From Chelativorans sp. ZYF759 (GTDB lineage Bacteria > Pseudomonadota > Alphaproteobacteria > Rhizobiales > Rhizobiaceae), in assembly GCF_012911015.1 (NCBI RefSeq), contig NZ_WVVV01000004.1:144306-208305 (forward strand): a stretch of DNA of 64,000 nucleotides, written 5' to 3'. This document shows positions 1 through 9,309 of the stretch, one piece after another. Position numbers and translations under genes: made by a program. Position 1 is the stretch's first letter, and each line of letters begins with the position of its first letter. Below the pieces are notes generated by a model that was not told where the DNA came from, did no database searches, and saw only the letters and a program-made list of their open reading frames with translations.

Positions 1-1725
1 CTGTTCCAGCCCTTCCGCGATTTTGAAGGACTGCCGGAGCCGCAGCGCGCACGTGCGTTTGATCGAGCCGAACGCAAGTTCGACCTGATGGGCGAACTCG
101 GCACCGACCTCATGCTGATCTGTTCCAGCGTCTCGCCGCTGGCGCTGGGCGGCATCGACCGGGCAGCCGCCGATCTGCGCGAACTGGGCGAACGCGCGGC
201 AGGCCGGGGCCTGCGCGTCGGCTACGAAGCGCTGGCCTGGGGTCGGCATGTCAGCGACCATCGCGACGCCTGGGAAATCGTTCGCCGGGCTGACCACGCA
301 TCGATCGGGCTCATCCTCGATTCCTTCCATACACTGGCCAGGAAGATCGACGTCGAGTCGATCCGTTCCATCCCCGGCGACCGCATCTTCATCGTGCAGC
401 TTGCCGACGCGCCGATGATCGACATGGATCTTCTCTACTGGAGCCGCCATTTCCGCAACATGCCCGGTCAGGGCGACCTCGCGGTGAGCGACTTCATGCG
501 CGCGGTGATGGCCACCGGCTATGACGGACCGATCTCGCTCGAGGTCTTCAACGACCAGTTCCGCGGCGGCTCGCCCAAGTCGATCGCCATCGACGGCAGG
601 CGGTCCCTGGTGGCACTGATGGACGAGGTCAGGCGCGTTGAGCCCGAGCTCGCAACCACAGCGGCCGGACTTCCCGACCTTCCGCCGCGCATTGCGGTCG
701 AGGGCGTCGAATTCGTTGAATTCGTCGCCGACGAAAGCGAGGCGGAGACGCTTTCGATCCTGCTGCGCGTAATGGGCTTTGCGGAGCGCGGCCGCCACAG
801 GAGCCGCGACGTGCTGCTGTTTCGCCAGGGCGACATCAACATCGTGGTCAATCTGGAGAAGGAGGGTTTTGCCCATTCCTCCTGGCTGGTGCACGGCACG
901 TCGGCCTATGCGATGGGCCTTAGGGTGGACGATGCGGCGGCGACCGTCGAGCGTGCGCGTGCCTTGGGCGCGGAGCCATTCGCCGAGCGCAGGGGGCCGG
1001 GTGAACTGCACATTCCCGCCATACGCGGCATAGGCGGGGGGGTGATCTATTTCATCGATGGCAAGAGCGAGCTGTCGCGTGTCTGGGACATCGAGTTCGA
1101 GCCGACGGAGGCTGACCCGACGCCGCAGGCCGGCCTGACCTGCATCGACCATGTCGCCCAGACGATGAACTACGAGGAAATGCTGTCCTGGGTCCTGTTC
1201 TACACCTCGATCTTCCGGGCCAGGAAGCTGCCCATGGTGGACGTGGTCGATCCGGGTGGCCTGGTGCGCAGCCAGGTCATCGAGAATGGCGATGGCACGC
1301 TCAGGCTGACACTGAACGGGGCGGAGAACCGCAAGACGCTGGCCGGACATTTCGTGGCCGAGAGTTTTGGCTCCTCCGTCCAGCACTTGGCGCTCGCCAC
1401 TGACGACATCTTTGCCACCGCACGCGCGATGCACGATCTTGGCTTCCAGCCACTCGAGATACCGCGCAACTATTACGACGATCTGGAAGCGAGGCTGGGG
1501 CTTGAGCCCGAATTCGCCGCGCGTCTTTTGGACTTCAGCATCCTGTATGACCGTGACGAGGCAGGCGAGTACTTCCAGTTCTACAGCCACATCCAGGGCG
1601 ACGGCTTCTTCTTCGAGATCGTCGAGAGGCGCGGCGGCTACCGCGGATATGGCGCACCCAACGCTCCATTCCGAATCGCTGCCCAGAAGCGCGAATTGCC
1701 GCCCAAGGGCATGCCCAAGTTCTGA
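1..1725 (+). CDS. quiC: 3-dehydroshikimate dehydratase-type fusion (TIM barrel + HPPD-like VOC), 5' partial
   Basis: The frame is already open at base 1, with 29 codons before the first ATG at 88, so the true start lies outside the window. About 574 residues are visible. The N-terminal part is the xylose-isomerase-like TIM barrel; the rest is a 4-hydroxyphenylpyruvate-dioxygenase-like vicinal-oxygen-chelate half. HPPD-type metal ligands can be picked out: His in CIDHVAQ, His in SVQHLAL and Glu in FFEIVERR near the C-terminus. Fusions of this design in pseudomonads and rhizobia convert 3-dehydroshikimate to protocatechuate (QuiC); function here is inferred from that family. No partner gene is visible on its left. 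Part of this gene recurs as a deleted inverted copy at 38370-38501. Confidence 0.75.
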   Translation: MFQPFRDFEGLPEPQRARAFDRAERKFDLMGELGTDLMLICSSVSPLALGGIDRAAADLRELGERAAGRGLRVGYEALAWGRHVSDHRDAWEIVRRADHASIGLILDSFHTLARKIDVESIRSIPGDRIFIVQLADAPMIDMDLLYWSRHFRNMPGQGDLAVSDFMRAVMATGYDGPISLEVFNDQFRGGSPKSIAIDGRRSLVALMDEVRRVEPELATTAAGLPDLPPRIAVEGVEFVEFVADESEAETLSILLRVMGFAERGRHRSRDVLLFRQGDINIVVNLEKEGFAHSSWLVHGTSAYAMGLRVDDAAATVERARALGAEPFAERRGPGELHIPAIRGIGGGVIYFIDGKSELSRVWDIEFEPTEADPTPQAGLTCIDHVAQTMNYEEMLSWVLFYTSIFRARKLPMVDVVDPGGLVRSQVIENGDGTLRLTLNGAENRKTLAGHFVAESFGSSVQHLALATDDIFATARAMHDLGFQPLEIPRNYYDDLEARLGLEPEFAARLLDFSILYDRDEAGEYFQFYSHIQGDGFFFEIVERRGGYRGYGAPNAPFRIAAQKRELPPKGMPKF

Positions 1726-2058
1726 CCGGACTCGCTGCCAAACGTGCGCCCTGCCCCCTTCGTGTGGGAATCACGACCGCAGCGACCGCAGCCGCGTTGT
1801 CGGCGTATGGAGCACGACGCAATGGCGGAGGTTACATTAGGCCTCCACCCTGCTTATCACTTGTGCGGTTGACCGGATTTGCGTGTGCAGACCACTGCGC
1901 AAATGCATTCCCGAACACGACAGAGTGCGTCTAGATCCGCGCACCCCATTTCGCTCTACCCGACCCTGGACGCAAATCTGCGGCGTCCGCTGCAGGTGAC
2001 CGCGGAGAGAACCCTAGAGCTTGGTGAACGTCCTGGTACGCCACCGAGCCGGCATGTC
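1726..2058. other. intergenic stretch between convergent genes, no gene seen
   Basis: This 333-bp stretch separates the plus-strand dehydratase from the minus-strand operon that ends at 2059. Open frames here have no ribosome site or recognisable protein. One short inverted repeat (GGAGG...CCTCC, about 1827-1846) could form a weak hairpin between the convergent genes, but it has no T-run. Confidence 0.4.
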
Positions 2059-3330
2059 CTACGGATCGACGCGCGCGGCACGGCGGGCGGCAAGTCTCTT
2101 GTAGGCCAGAAATGCGCCAAGCGGCACCAGCGCGAGGAAAAGCGCCAACATGGTGTTGCGGGGGTGGACCACGACGATCTCGCGGCGAAGCTGCGGATCG
2201 GCGCCGCCGATTATGCCGCGCCCGACCGCCGCGTCTTCCGGCACGGAGACGGTAAAGGCGTTCAGATCAGGCGACTCGTCCTCGCGCGCCGTACGAACCC
2301 GGTAACCGAAGCCCGTGCCGCGAGTCTGCTCGACCTTGAGCGCCTCGCGATGAAGCGTGCCGTTGCCCGCCCCATGCCAGACGATGCCTAGCTCCTCGAC
2401 GGACGCCGGGCCGCGCCTGATCCAGAGCATCCGGCCAGCAACAGGCTCGGCCTGCGGCCGCACCACCGGCACATAGTCGGTCTCGGCATGTCGGCTCGCC
2501 TCGGCAAGGGTGAGGTAGAAGACCGTACCCGGGCGGGCATAGACGCGCGCGGCCGCAATGTTGGCGGCGAGCGGCCGCGTCCAGCGCTCGGCGGGCACGA
2601 TGTCGGCGACCAGGACATCCCCGCCGGAAGGGCTGACCATGCGCAACCGCCGCTCGGTACCCGGCACGAGCCGATCAGCGCGCTCCAGCGAAATCGTATA
2701 GTCGCCGGGCTCGAGCGCGATGCGGAAGCCGGGCTGCGGCGGTGTGACGAGACTCAGGCTGGGCTCGGGTAATGGCGGCGGCGGCTCGATCGCCTCAGGC
2801 GCCTCGCCGGCCTGGCGGGCACGTGCGGACTCGACCAGCTGGCGCTCATAGGCAGTGTGGGCGCGCCGCGCGGCGGCGAAGTCGCGGGCGAAGGCACGCT
2901 CGGCCTCGCGATGCTCCTCATGAGCGCGCTCCGCCCCCTCGCCCCACAGGAGCTCAGCCTTGCCGCGGGTCGCCCCCTCCGGATAATGGATCGAAAAGAT
3001 CTGCAATTCCTGGCGCCCCACCTCTGCGCCGCCGCGCCGGATGACCAGTTCACCCTCGACGATGTCGCGCTGGCGTTGAAAGTCGACATAGACCTGGCGC
3101 GACAGCGGCCAGTAATATTCCAGCGTCCGGGCATAGGTGATCGCACTGTCGTTACCGGCGATCAGGACGAGTTCTCCCACGGTGGAGGGAATGAAGGTCT
3201 CGCGATATTCATGGCCTTCCCAGGCCCTGGCGCTGATGACGATCACCTCGCGCTGTTCGGGCTCCATGGCCGTCGCGGGATCCGAGAGCATCGAGACAAG
3301 CACGGCGAGAAGCATGACAAGGCGCGCCAT
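2059..3330 (-). CDS. exported, C-terminally anchored protein of the ABC-2 module
   Basis: I do not recognise this 423-residue protein. It begins with a signal-peptide-like stretch (hydrophobic residues 4-15, ending near PATA) and has one hydrophobic segment about 20 residues from the C-terminus followed by Lys/Arg, so it should sit mostly in the periplasm with a membrane anchor. The middle has an Ala/Glu/Arg-rich, probably coiled-coil stretch (about 150-200) followed by a proline-rich linker. Its ATG overlaps the stop of the upstream permease by one base (TGATG), which implies translational coupling. It is the last gene of the minus-strand operon. A role as periplasmic partner of the ABC-2 transporter is inference from position. 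Confidence 0.75.
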   Translation of the reverse strand: MARLVMLLAVLVSMLSDPATAMEPEQREVIVISARAWEGHEYRETFIPSTVGELVLIAGNDSAITYARTLEYYWPLSRQVYVDFQRQRDIVEGELVIRRGGAEVGRQELQIFSIHYPEGATRGKAELLWGEGAERAHEEHREAERAFARDFAAARRAHTAYERQLVESARARQAGEAPEAIEPPPPLPEPSLSLVTPPQPGFRIALEPGDYTISLERADRLVPGTERRLRMVSPSGGDVLVADIVPAERWTRPLAANIAAARVYARPGTVFYLTLAEASRHAETDYVPVVRPQAEPVAGRMLWIRRGPASVEELGIVWHGAGNGTLHREALKVEQTRGTGFGYRVRTAREDESPDLNAFTVSVPEDAAVGRGIIGGADPQLRREIVVVHPRNTMLALFLALVPLGAFLAYKRLAARRAARVDP

Positions 3331-4163
3331 CAGACCGCTCCCCGGGCACGGGAGACGAGCGCAGCCAGCGCCAGCGTGCCGACTGCCAGAGCAACGGCCA
3401 TGAGCGTGCGGGAAGCGGGTATCGGCGTCTGCACGGTCAGGCCCGCGGCCAGATCGGCCAGGCGGGACACAGCCGACACGGGATCGACCACCGTCGCCGC
3501 CACGCTCATGACGCTGCGGAGATAGGCCGCGGCCAGGCTCAGCTCCTGGGGCTGGCGCGCCGTCAGCAAGCCCAGCACGATCTCGAACAGGGCGAGGATG
3601 ACGACGATCGCGAGATAGGCCACGACCGCGCCACGCACGCTGCGCGCCCAAGCCGACACCAGCAGGCCCAGAGCCATCAGTGGCAGCGCATGGAGTGGCA
3701 TACGCCCGATCGCGGCGGCATCGGCCAGACCGACCACGCCGGCGCCGAGCGGCTGCGCGACGACGAGATAGGCGGCATAGACGACCATGAGCAGTACAAG
3801 AAGGATGAGCTCGGCGCAGAACTTGGCCAGCAGGATCGCCTCGTGGGAAACGGGACCGACCAGCAACAACTCCATGGTGCGGTGCTCGCGCTCCCAGGCC
3901 AGGCTCGTGGCGAGCCGCAGACCCAGCACCACGGCCAGCACCGCGACCACCACCGCATTGAGCGCCGCCAGCGGATCGGTCGTAACCAGCACGGATTCGG
4001 TCTCGAAGCTGCGCAGGAAGCCACCGCCATAGAAGAACGCGATCAGGCAGATGAGGCTCGCCACGATGTAGAGCCAGGGAGACAGAAGTCGCGCGGCAAG
4101 TTTCCTGCGGGTGAGCAGCAGGGTGGTGCCGACAAGGCCAGGCGGGTTCAACGCGGGCGACAT
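3330..4163 (-). CDS. ABC-2 type transporter permease
   Basis: A 277-residue membrane protein with about six hydrophobic segments, the first around residues 30-50, and the large periplasmic loop and EREHRT-like cytoplasmic segment (about residues 90-95) seen in ABC-2/GldF-like permeases. Proteins of this type pair with a stand-alone ATPase, here the gene at 4968-5927, and usually move substrate outward or act on the cell envelope. Five bases separate it from the SDR upstream, and its stop overlaps the next start. The odd point is its place at the tail of a sugar-importer operon. The substrate cannot be read from the sequence. Confidence 0.8.
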   Translation of the reverse strand: MSPALNPPGLVGTTLLLTRRKLAARLLSPWLYIVASLICLIAFFYGGGFLRSFETESVLVTTDPLAALNAVVVAVLAVVLGLRLATSLAWEREHRTMELLLVGPVSHEAILLAKFCAELILLVLLMVVYAAYLVVAQPLGAGVVGLADAAAIGRMPLHALPLMALGLLVSAWARSVRGAVVAYLAIVVILALFEIVLGLLTARQPQELSLAAAYLRSVMSVAATVVDPVSAVSRLADLAAGLTVQTPIPASRTLMAVALAVGTLALAALVSRARGAV

Positions 4164-4168
4164 GGCTC

Positions 4169-4957
4169 CTACATGACGGTGCGGATGAGGCCGCCGTCAA
4201 TCCTGAGCGCCGCGCCGTTGACGATGCCGGTGCGCGCGCTGCCGAGGAAGGTGACGAAGTCCGCGACCTCCTCCGGACGCGACAGGCGCTGAATGAGCGA
4301 GGTGGGCCGATTCTCGGCGACGAAGCGCCGCTCGGCCTCCTCCGTCGCCACGCCGGGATAGAGGCCGGCGATCAGCTTGGCGACACCCTCGGTCCGGCAG
4401 GGGCCAGGGAGCACGGAATTGACCGTGACGCCGGTCGATTTGGTGGTCTCGGCGAGGTTGCGCGCAAGCGACAGTTGCATGGTCTTGGTAGCGCTGTAGG
4501 CAGGCAGTTCCGGTGCCGGATTGATGGCGGATTCACTGGCCATGAAGATGACCCGGCCGCTGTCGCGTGCCAGCATGCGCGGCAGATAGTGGCGCGCCAG
4601 GCGGACGCCGCTCATCACGTTGATCTCGATCAGGTCGTACCAGCGATCATCTCCTGCTTCAAAGATGTCGACGGCCTCGTAGATGCCGAGATTGATCACC
4701 AGCACGTCGACGTCCGGACATGCCTCGATGATGGCCGTGCATCCCTCGGCAGTGCCGCTGTTGCCCACCACGGTCTCCACCGAGGCGCCGGGCACTTCCG
4801 TGACGATCCTCTCGGCGGCTTTTGCCGTGGTTTCGCCGGACCTGCCATTGATCACCACGGTCGCGCCTTCGGCCGCCATGCAGCGGGCGATCGCGAAACC
4901 GAGCCCGCCGGTCGAAGCCGTGACGAGGCAGCGTTTGCCATTATAGCCCAAATCCAT
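4169..4957 (-). CDS. short-chain dehydrogenase/reductase (SDR)
   Basis: A 262-residue classical SDR. The cofactor loop near residues 13-21 reads TASTGGLG, close to TGxxxGxG but with the first Gly replaced by Ala. The catalytic Ser lies in ASESA, and Tyr/Lys are in YSATK. The C-terminus ends in the usual NGAALRIDGG. It belongs to the same subgroup as the SDR at 21722-22507: both begin MDxGxNGK and share the ATVVINGR segment, so the two arms of the locus carry related reductases. It lies between the ABC-2 ATPase (10 bp upstream) and the permease (5 bp downstream). Oxidation or reduction of the imported polyol or sugar is inference. Confidence 0.85.
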   Translation of the reverse strand: MDLGYNGKRCLVTASTGGLGFAIARCMAAEGATVVINGRSGETTAKAAERIVTEVPGASVETVVGNSGTAEGCTAIIEACPDVDVLVINLGIYEAVDIFEAGDDRWYDLIEINVMSGVRLARHYLPRMLARDSGRVIFMASESAINPAPELPAYSATKTMQLSLARNLAETTKSTGVTVNSVLPGPCRTEGVAKLIAGLYPGVATEEAERRFVAENRPTSLIQRLSRPEEVADFVTFLGSARTGIVNGAALRIDGGLIRTVM

Positions 4958-4967
4958 CTCTATGCTC

Positions 4968-5927
4968 CTAATGCGTCGTCGTGGTTCCGGATTTGTCGAG
5001 GGCCAGGAAGATGTCCTCCAGGCCAGGGCTGGCCGTCTTGACCGCCAGAACGGTCAGGCCGCATCCGCTCACCGCGCGCGAGATGGCGGCACGCGCAGCG
5101 TGATCGTCTTCGCTTGCCGCCGGATCCATGACCAGTTCGGCCGTGTATGCTCCGGTCGCGCGAACCGACTGGCAGCCGGGTACCTGCAATTTATCGAGAT
5201 GGTCCGCGACCACCTCGGCGATCTCCAGGAGCATCACGTTGCGGCGCCCGTCGGGCAGCAACTGCGCCGGTGTGCCCACGGCCACGAGCCGCCCATCCTT
5301 CATGAAAGCAACGCGGTCGCAGATCCTCTCCATCTCGGCAAGCTGGTGGGACGAGAAGAAGAGCGTCGTGCCTTGGGCCCGCATCTCGAGCAGGATCTCG
5401 CGCATCTCCGCAACGCCCCTCGGATCAAGACCGAGCGTGGGTTCGTCGAGCAGCAGGAACTCGGGCCGGTGCAGCATGACGCGCGCCAGGCAAGCCCGCT
5501 GCTGCATGCCACGAGAGAAGGTGGCGAGCGGCTTTCCGGCCGCCTGCGAAAGCCCGACGCGCGCCAGAACCTCCGCTACCCGTGCATCCCGGCCGGGCAC
5601 TCCGTAAAGCCTCGCAAAAAGGTCGAGATAGGCCTTGGCCGACATCTCGGGATAGATGCGAGGTTTTTCCTGCAGATAGCCGACCTGCAGCCTCACCTCT
5701 CGGGTGCGCGCGCCGCCCTTGACTCCGAGCAGTTCGATCTCGCCGCCATCGGGGGCGAGCAGCCCCATCACCAGGTTCATCAGCGTCGTCTTGCCGGCGC
5801 CGTTCGGGCCCAGAAAACCGAGTATCTCGCCGCGTGCCACCGACAGATCGACGCCATCGACGGCCCGCTTGCGCCCGAAGGAGCGCGTCAGTCCCGAAAT
5901 CTTCAGCGCGGGCTCGACTGCCATCAT
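4968..5927 (-). CDS. ABC-2 type transporter ATP-binding protein
   Basis: A 319-residue ATPase with Walker A GPNGAGKT (about 38-45), an ABC signature in the form FSRGMQQR, Walker B LLLDEP and the SSHQLAEME switch region. Together with about 80 extra C-terminal residues this is typical of ABC-2 exporters (CcmA/NatA-like) rather than sugar importers. Its partner is the permease at 3330-4163, although an SDR gene lies between them. Two consecutive ATGs are possible starts; the first overlaps the stop of the small membrane protein by one base (TGATG), as elsewhere in this operon. Confidence 0.88.
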   Translation of the reverse strand: MMAVEPALKISGLTRSFGRKRAVDGVDLSVARGEILGFLGPNGAGKTTLMNLVMGLLAPDGGEIELLGVKGGARTREVRLQVGYLQEKPRIYPEMSAKAYLDLFARLYGVPGRDARVAEVLARVGLSQAAGKPLATFSRGMQQRACLARVMLHRPEFLLLDEPTLGLDPRGVAEMREILLEMRAQGTTLFFSSHQLAEMERICDRVAFMKDGRLVAVGTPAQLLPDGRRNVMLLEIAEVVADHLDKLQVPGCQSVRATGAYTAELVMDPAASEDDHAARAAISRAVSGCGLTVLAVKTASPGLEDIFLALDKSGTTTTH

Positions 5928-6169
5928 CAGAAGACCGGGTCGATCATGTAGAGGCGGGCGAGATTGACGACGATCATGGTGACCGCGGAGGCCAGCAGGA
6001 ACTCCATCGGCCAGCGCAGGATCTGCACCCTGTCGTTGACGACCTTCATCGTGACGATGAGGCCGACGGCGATCACCGAGGCCGGCCAGTGCGAAAAGTC
6101 GCCGGCCATCACGCTGCAGGAGCCGAGCAGGAAAGCCAGGATGATGAACACTCCGACCGCGTTCTTCAT
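5927..6169 (-). CDS. small inner-membrane protein, DUF2160/GlpU-like
   Basis: An 80-residue, very hydrophobic protein with two or three membrane segments. The ATG overlaps the stop of the ATPase gene at 6166 by four bases (ATGA), which fixes the start. Small proteins of this kind (DUF2160) accompany glycerol/polyol ABC importers such as rhizobial GlpSTPQUV; the assignment rests on size, membrane character and position, not on a diagnostic motif. It is followed immediately (TGATG) by the ABC-2 ATPase, so it marks the joint between the importer and exporter parts of the operon. Confidence 0.7.
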   Translation of the reverse strand: MKNAVGVFIILAFLLGSCSVMAGDFSHWPASVIAVGLIVTMKVVNDRVQILRWPMEFLLASAVTMIVVNLARLYMIDPVF

Positions 6170-7314
6170 GCCGCCAGTTCCTCCTCGCTCACGCTCGCTG
6201 CCGCCTGCGCGATCGTCCGGCCCGTCTGCGCATCGAAGAGATAGATCCATCTCGGGTCGAAGCCGATGGCCATGGGCGAGCCCTCGTCCCTGGCAAGGGC
6301 CACAGTCTCGGCTGTCGGGTTCCGGGTCGTCAACTCGACATCGCCGGTACGCAGGACGAAGATGTTCTCCGGGCCGGTGGGCTCGAAGGAATAGAGTTCG
6401 ACTTCGACGGGACGCAGCGCGTCGGCGACCGCCGCGAGCCTGATATGCTCGGGGCGGATGCCAAGCCGCACCTCCTTGCCCTCCTGGTCGCCGAGGGCGT
6501 TGGCTCGCGTCCAATCCGCATCGAGCGGAACGACGAACGCTCCAACGTCGGCAACCAAGCCCCCCTCACCCCGGCGGAGAGTTGCATTCATCACGTTCAT
6601 CTGCGGCTCGCCCACGAAGGTGGCCACGAACTCGTCCGCCGGTCGCTCGAAGATCTCGAGCGGGGTAGCGAACTGCAGCATCTTGCCGTCGTTCATCACG
6701 ATGATCCGGTCGGCCATCGTCATGGCCTCCAGCTGGTCATGGGTCACGAAGATGGTGGTCGTGCCGATCTCCTTCTGGATGTGGCGCAGCTCGGCACGCA
6801 TGTGGCCGCGCAACTGGGCGTCGAGATGCGACATGGGCTCGTCCATCAGGAAGATGTCGGCATCGCGCACCAGCATGCGGGCAATGGCAACGCGCTGAAG
6901 CTGACCGGCGGCCAGCTGGTCCGGCATGCGATCCAGCACATCGACGATCCGCATGGTCTGCGCGACCGCCCTGACCTTCTGCGCGATGACGTCCCGCGAC
7001 ATGCGGCGCACCTTGAGCGGGTAGGCGATATTCCCGAACACCGTCATGTGCGCGTAGAGCCCGTAATCCTGGAAGACCATGCCGACATTGCGATAGCGGG
7101 GCCGGAGGTAGGTGACGTTGCGTCCCCCGATCTCGATGCGCCCGCCGGTCGGCATTTCGAGGCCCGCGATCATGCGCAGTGTTGTCGTCTTGCCGCAGCC
7201 AGAAGGCCCGAGCAGGAAGACGAATTCGCCGTCGCCGACCGAAATATCGACACCGTCGACGGCGGTGAAACCGCCGAACCGCTTCACGAGGTCGCGTATC
7301 AGGAGATCAGCCAT
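6166..7314 (-). CDS. sugar/polyol ABC importer ATPase 2 (degenerate signature motif)
   Basis: A 382-residue MalK/UgpC-like ATPase: Walker A GPSGCGKT, intact Q-loop MVFQDY, Walker B IFLMDEP, D-loop SHLD, His switch VTHD and a C-terminal TOBE/OB region (about 240-370). The ABC signature is LAAGQ instead of LSGGQ. The other ATPase of this importer (10770-11951) keeps LSGGQ but has Asp in place of the Q-loop Gln. In a head-to-tail dimer both changes fall on the same composite nucleotide site. The gene is 39 bp downstream of the second permease and overlaps the next small gene. Confidence 0.92.
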   Translation of the reverse strand: MADLLIRDLVKRFGGFTAVDGVDISVGDGEFVFLLGPSGCGKTTTLRMIAGLEMPTGGRIEIGGRNVTYLRPRYRNVGMVFQDYGLYAHMTVFGNIAYPLKVRRMSRDVIAQKVRAVAQTMRIVDVLDRMPDQLAAGQLQRVAIARMLVRDADIFLMDEPMSHLDAQLRGHMRAELRHIQKEIGTTTIFVTHDQLEAMTMADRIIVMNDGKMLQFATPLEIFERPADEFVATFVGEPQMNVMNATLRRGEGGLVADVGAFVVPLDADWTRANALGDQEGKEVRLGIRPEHIRLAAVADALRPVEVELYSFEPTGPENIFVLRTGDVELTTRNPTAETVALARDEGSPMAIGFDPRWIYLFDAQTGRTIAQAAASVSEEELAA

Positions 7315-7353
7315 TGGCGGTCTTCATTTGCACTATGGGAATGAATGCAGGCA

Positions 7354-8211
7354 TCATTTGCGCAAGGTTCCCTGTGACAATCCGCTGATCAGCTGCCGCT
7401 GGACGATCAGGACGAACAATATGAGCGGCGCGGTGATCAGGACGACGGCTGCGCCCAGAACGTTCCACGAGATGTTGGCACCGATCGAATAGGCGACGAT
7501 GGCGGGCGGCATGGTCCGGGCGCCGGTGGAGGTGAGAAAGAGAGCGAACACATACTCGTTCCACGACAGGATCATCACGAAGATCGCGGTCGCCGTGATG
7601 GACGGCATCATGAGAGGCAGGGTCACCTTGCGGAAGGCCTGGAACCAGGTGTCGCCGTCGACCATCGCCGATTCCTCGTAGCGGCGAGGGATGTCCCTGA
7701 AATAGCCCGTCAGCATCCACACCACGAAGGGTAGCTGCATGGCGGTGTAGAGGATGATGAGGCCGGTCAACGTGTCGAGCAGGCGCAGCGTCTGGAACGT
7801 CACGAAGATGGGGATCAGGACGGCCACCGGGGGCATCATCCGGTTGGTCAGCACCCAGAAGGAAACGTCGTCGCGGCCGCCGAAATCAAAACGGGCGATG
7901 GCGTAGGCACAGAACATGCCGAGCGTGACAGACAGGAATGTGGCGGAGAGCGAGACCACCAGACTGTTGCGGAAATTGTGCATGAGGTTCTTATCGAAGA
8001 GCAAGAAGCGGAACGCTTCCAGCGTCGGCGTGAAGAACCATTGGGGTTCAGGTCGGTTGGACGTCGTGGCATCCATGAAGCCCGTCATGACCACATAGAG
8101 ATAGGGCAGGAAGTTGAAGACACAGATGATCAGGATGATCACATAGGCCCACCAGTTGCGCTGGACCGGTGGGGCGTCTGGAGAGACCATCAGGGTATGG
8201 GACTTGGTCAT
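7354..8211 (-). CDS. carbohydrate ABC importer permease, MalG/UgpE type
   Basis: A 285-residue inner-membrane permease with about six membrane segments. The EAA loop is visible as EESAMVDGDTW...KVTLPL (about 190-210), the site that contacts the ATPase. The C-terminus QLISGLSQGTLRK resembles the MalG-class tail. It lies 16 bp downstream of the other permease, and the two would form the heterodimeric channel. Substrate is probably a polyol or sugar, judging from the neighbouring kinase, dehydrogenases and DUF2160-like protein. Confidence 0.93.
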   Translation of the reverse strand: MTKSHTLMVSPDAPPVQRNWWAYVIILIICVFNFLPYLYVVMTGFMDATTSNRPEPQWFFTPTLEAFRFLLFDKNLMHNFRNSLVVSLSATFLSVTLGMFCAYAIARFDFGGRDDVSFWVLTNRMMPPVAVLIPIFVTFQTLRLLDTLTGLIILYTAMQLPFVVWMLTGYFRDIPRRYEESAMVDGDTWFQAFRKVTLPLMMPSITATAIFVMILSWNEYVFALFLTSTGARTMPPAIVAYSIGANISWNVLGAAVVLITAPLILFVLIVQRQLISGLSQGTLRK

Positions 8212-8227
8212 GATTACTCCCCGAGCC

Positions 8228-9211
8228 CTAGGCCGCGCTTTGCGAGCGCATGCGCATGGCGCGAATGAAGATCAGGCTCATGACGATGATGATCATCATC
8301 ATGATCAGCGAGATGGCCGCCGCCTTCGAAGCGTCGAAGAATTCCAGACCCGTCTTGGTGAGATAGACGTTGAGCGTGGTGGTCGCATTGCCGGGCCCGC
8401 CACGGGTCATGACGACGATCAGCTCGTAGGTGCGGAAGGCATCCATCGTGCGGATGATCACGGCGATCAGGATCGCAGGTTTGAGGAGCGGCAACGTGAT
8501 GGTCCAGAATACCCGCCAGGAGGACGCGCCGTCGATTTCGGCCGCCTCGTAGGGCTGGCGCGGTATGGAGGCGAGGCCTGCCGTCATCATCAGGAACATA
8601 AAGGGCGTCCACTCCCACACATCGACGAAGACCAGCGTGTGGAAGGCGATGCTGGGGTCGGACAGGAACGGTATTTCGCCCAGACCGAGCGCGCGGGTGA
8701 TGCCGCCCGCATAATAGGTGACCAGCCCGCCCCCGGGATAGAACATGTAGCGCCAGATCAGCGCGGCCACGAGCGGGGGCAGGATCATCGGGATGAGGAT
8801 GAAGATACGTAGAATGCTGGCCCCGAGCACGATGCGCCGGAACAGCAGCGCCAATCCCAGCCCCAGCCAGAACTGGATGAAGACGGCCTGGACCGTGAAC
8901 CAGATGGTGATGCGCAGCGCATGCCAGAATTCGGGATCCTGGATGACTGTCTGATACTGGTAGAGACCAACGAAGAAGCGGGGGGAGTTCGGTCGCGACA
9001 GGATGATGTTCTGACTGGCGATGTAGAGCGCATTCAGGAACGGATAGACGCCGAAGGCAAAAAGCACGATCAGCGTCGGCGCCATGAGGACCCACGGAAA
9101 GGCCGCCGGATTGGACGGGCCGAGGCGGGCCAGCAGCCGTCGCCGGGGGCCGCCCGCAATGGGACCCACGGGGGCCAATCTCTCGCCTTCGATCAGCTTG
9201 GTGTCGGTCAT
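8228..9211 (-). CDS. carbohydrate ABC importer permease, MalF/UgpA type
   Basis: About 327 residues with six membrane segments and the EAA loop (YEAAEIDGASSW...TITLPLL, about 225-245). I place the start at the ATG at 9211 (MTDTKLIEG). The frame stays open to an ATG at 9274, but that codon lies inside the hairpin at 9262-9288 and would add 21 residues unlike a permease N-terminus. Neither start has a strong ribosome site; GAGAACGAG precedes 9211. The gene follows the binding-protein gene and precedes the second permease by 16 bp. Confidence 0.9.
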   Translation of the reverse strand: MTDTKLIEGERLAPVGPIAGGPRRRLLARLGPSNPAAFPWVLMAPTLIVLFAFGVYPFLNALYIASQNIILSRPNSPRFFVGLYQYQTVIQDPEFWHALRITIWFTVQAVFIQFWLGLGLALLFRRIVLGASILRIFILIPMILPPLVAALIWRYMFYPGGGLVTYYAGGITRALGLGEIPFLSDPSIAFHTLVFVDVWEWTPFMFLMMTAGLASIPRQPYEAAEIDGASSWRVFWTITLPLLKPAILIAVIIRTMDAFRTYELIVVMTRGGPGNATTTLNVYLTKTGLEFFDASKAAAISLIMMMIIIVMSLIFIRAMRMRSQSAA

Positions 9212-9261
9212 CCGCTCGTTCTCGTAGCTCGTCTCGGCGAGCGCATCTGGTCGGGCCGGGA

Positions 9262-9288
9262 GATCCGGGCGCATCGCGCGCCCGGATC
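9262..9288 (-). repeat. intercistronic hairpin after the sugar-binding-protein gene
   Basis: Perfect 11-bp stem, GATCCGGGCGC / GCGCCCGGATC, with a five-base loop, lying between the binding-protein stop (9310) and the permease start. There is no T-run after it on the minus strand, so it is not a standard intrinsic terminator. A stem here would protect the 3' end of the binding-protein mRNA or reduce read-through, as known for malE-malF. Similar but unrelated hairpins follow the other three binding-protein genes in this window. Confidence 0.7.
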
Positions 9289-9309
9289 GAGTTCATCTTT
9301 CGCGGATCG

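Noticed and set aside
2059-4200. A continuous minus-strand frame of 713 codons
   Set aside because: Its first half lies in a different frame across the ABC-2 permease gene and reads as Arg/Ala-rich nonsense; the real gene starts at 3330 with a signal peptide and the TGATG overlap.
9262-9288. Intrinsic terminator at the hairpin after the sugar-binding-protein gene
   Set aside because: No T-run follows on the minus strand and co-directional permease genes resume immediately; the same holds for 47431-47459 and 59959-59983.
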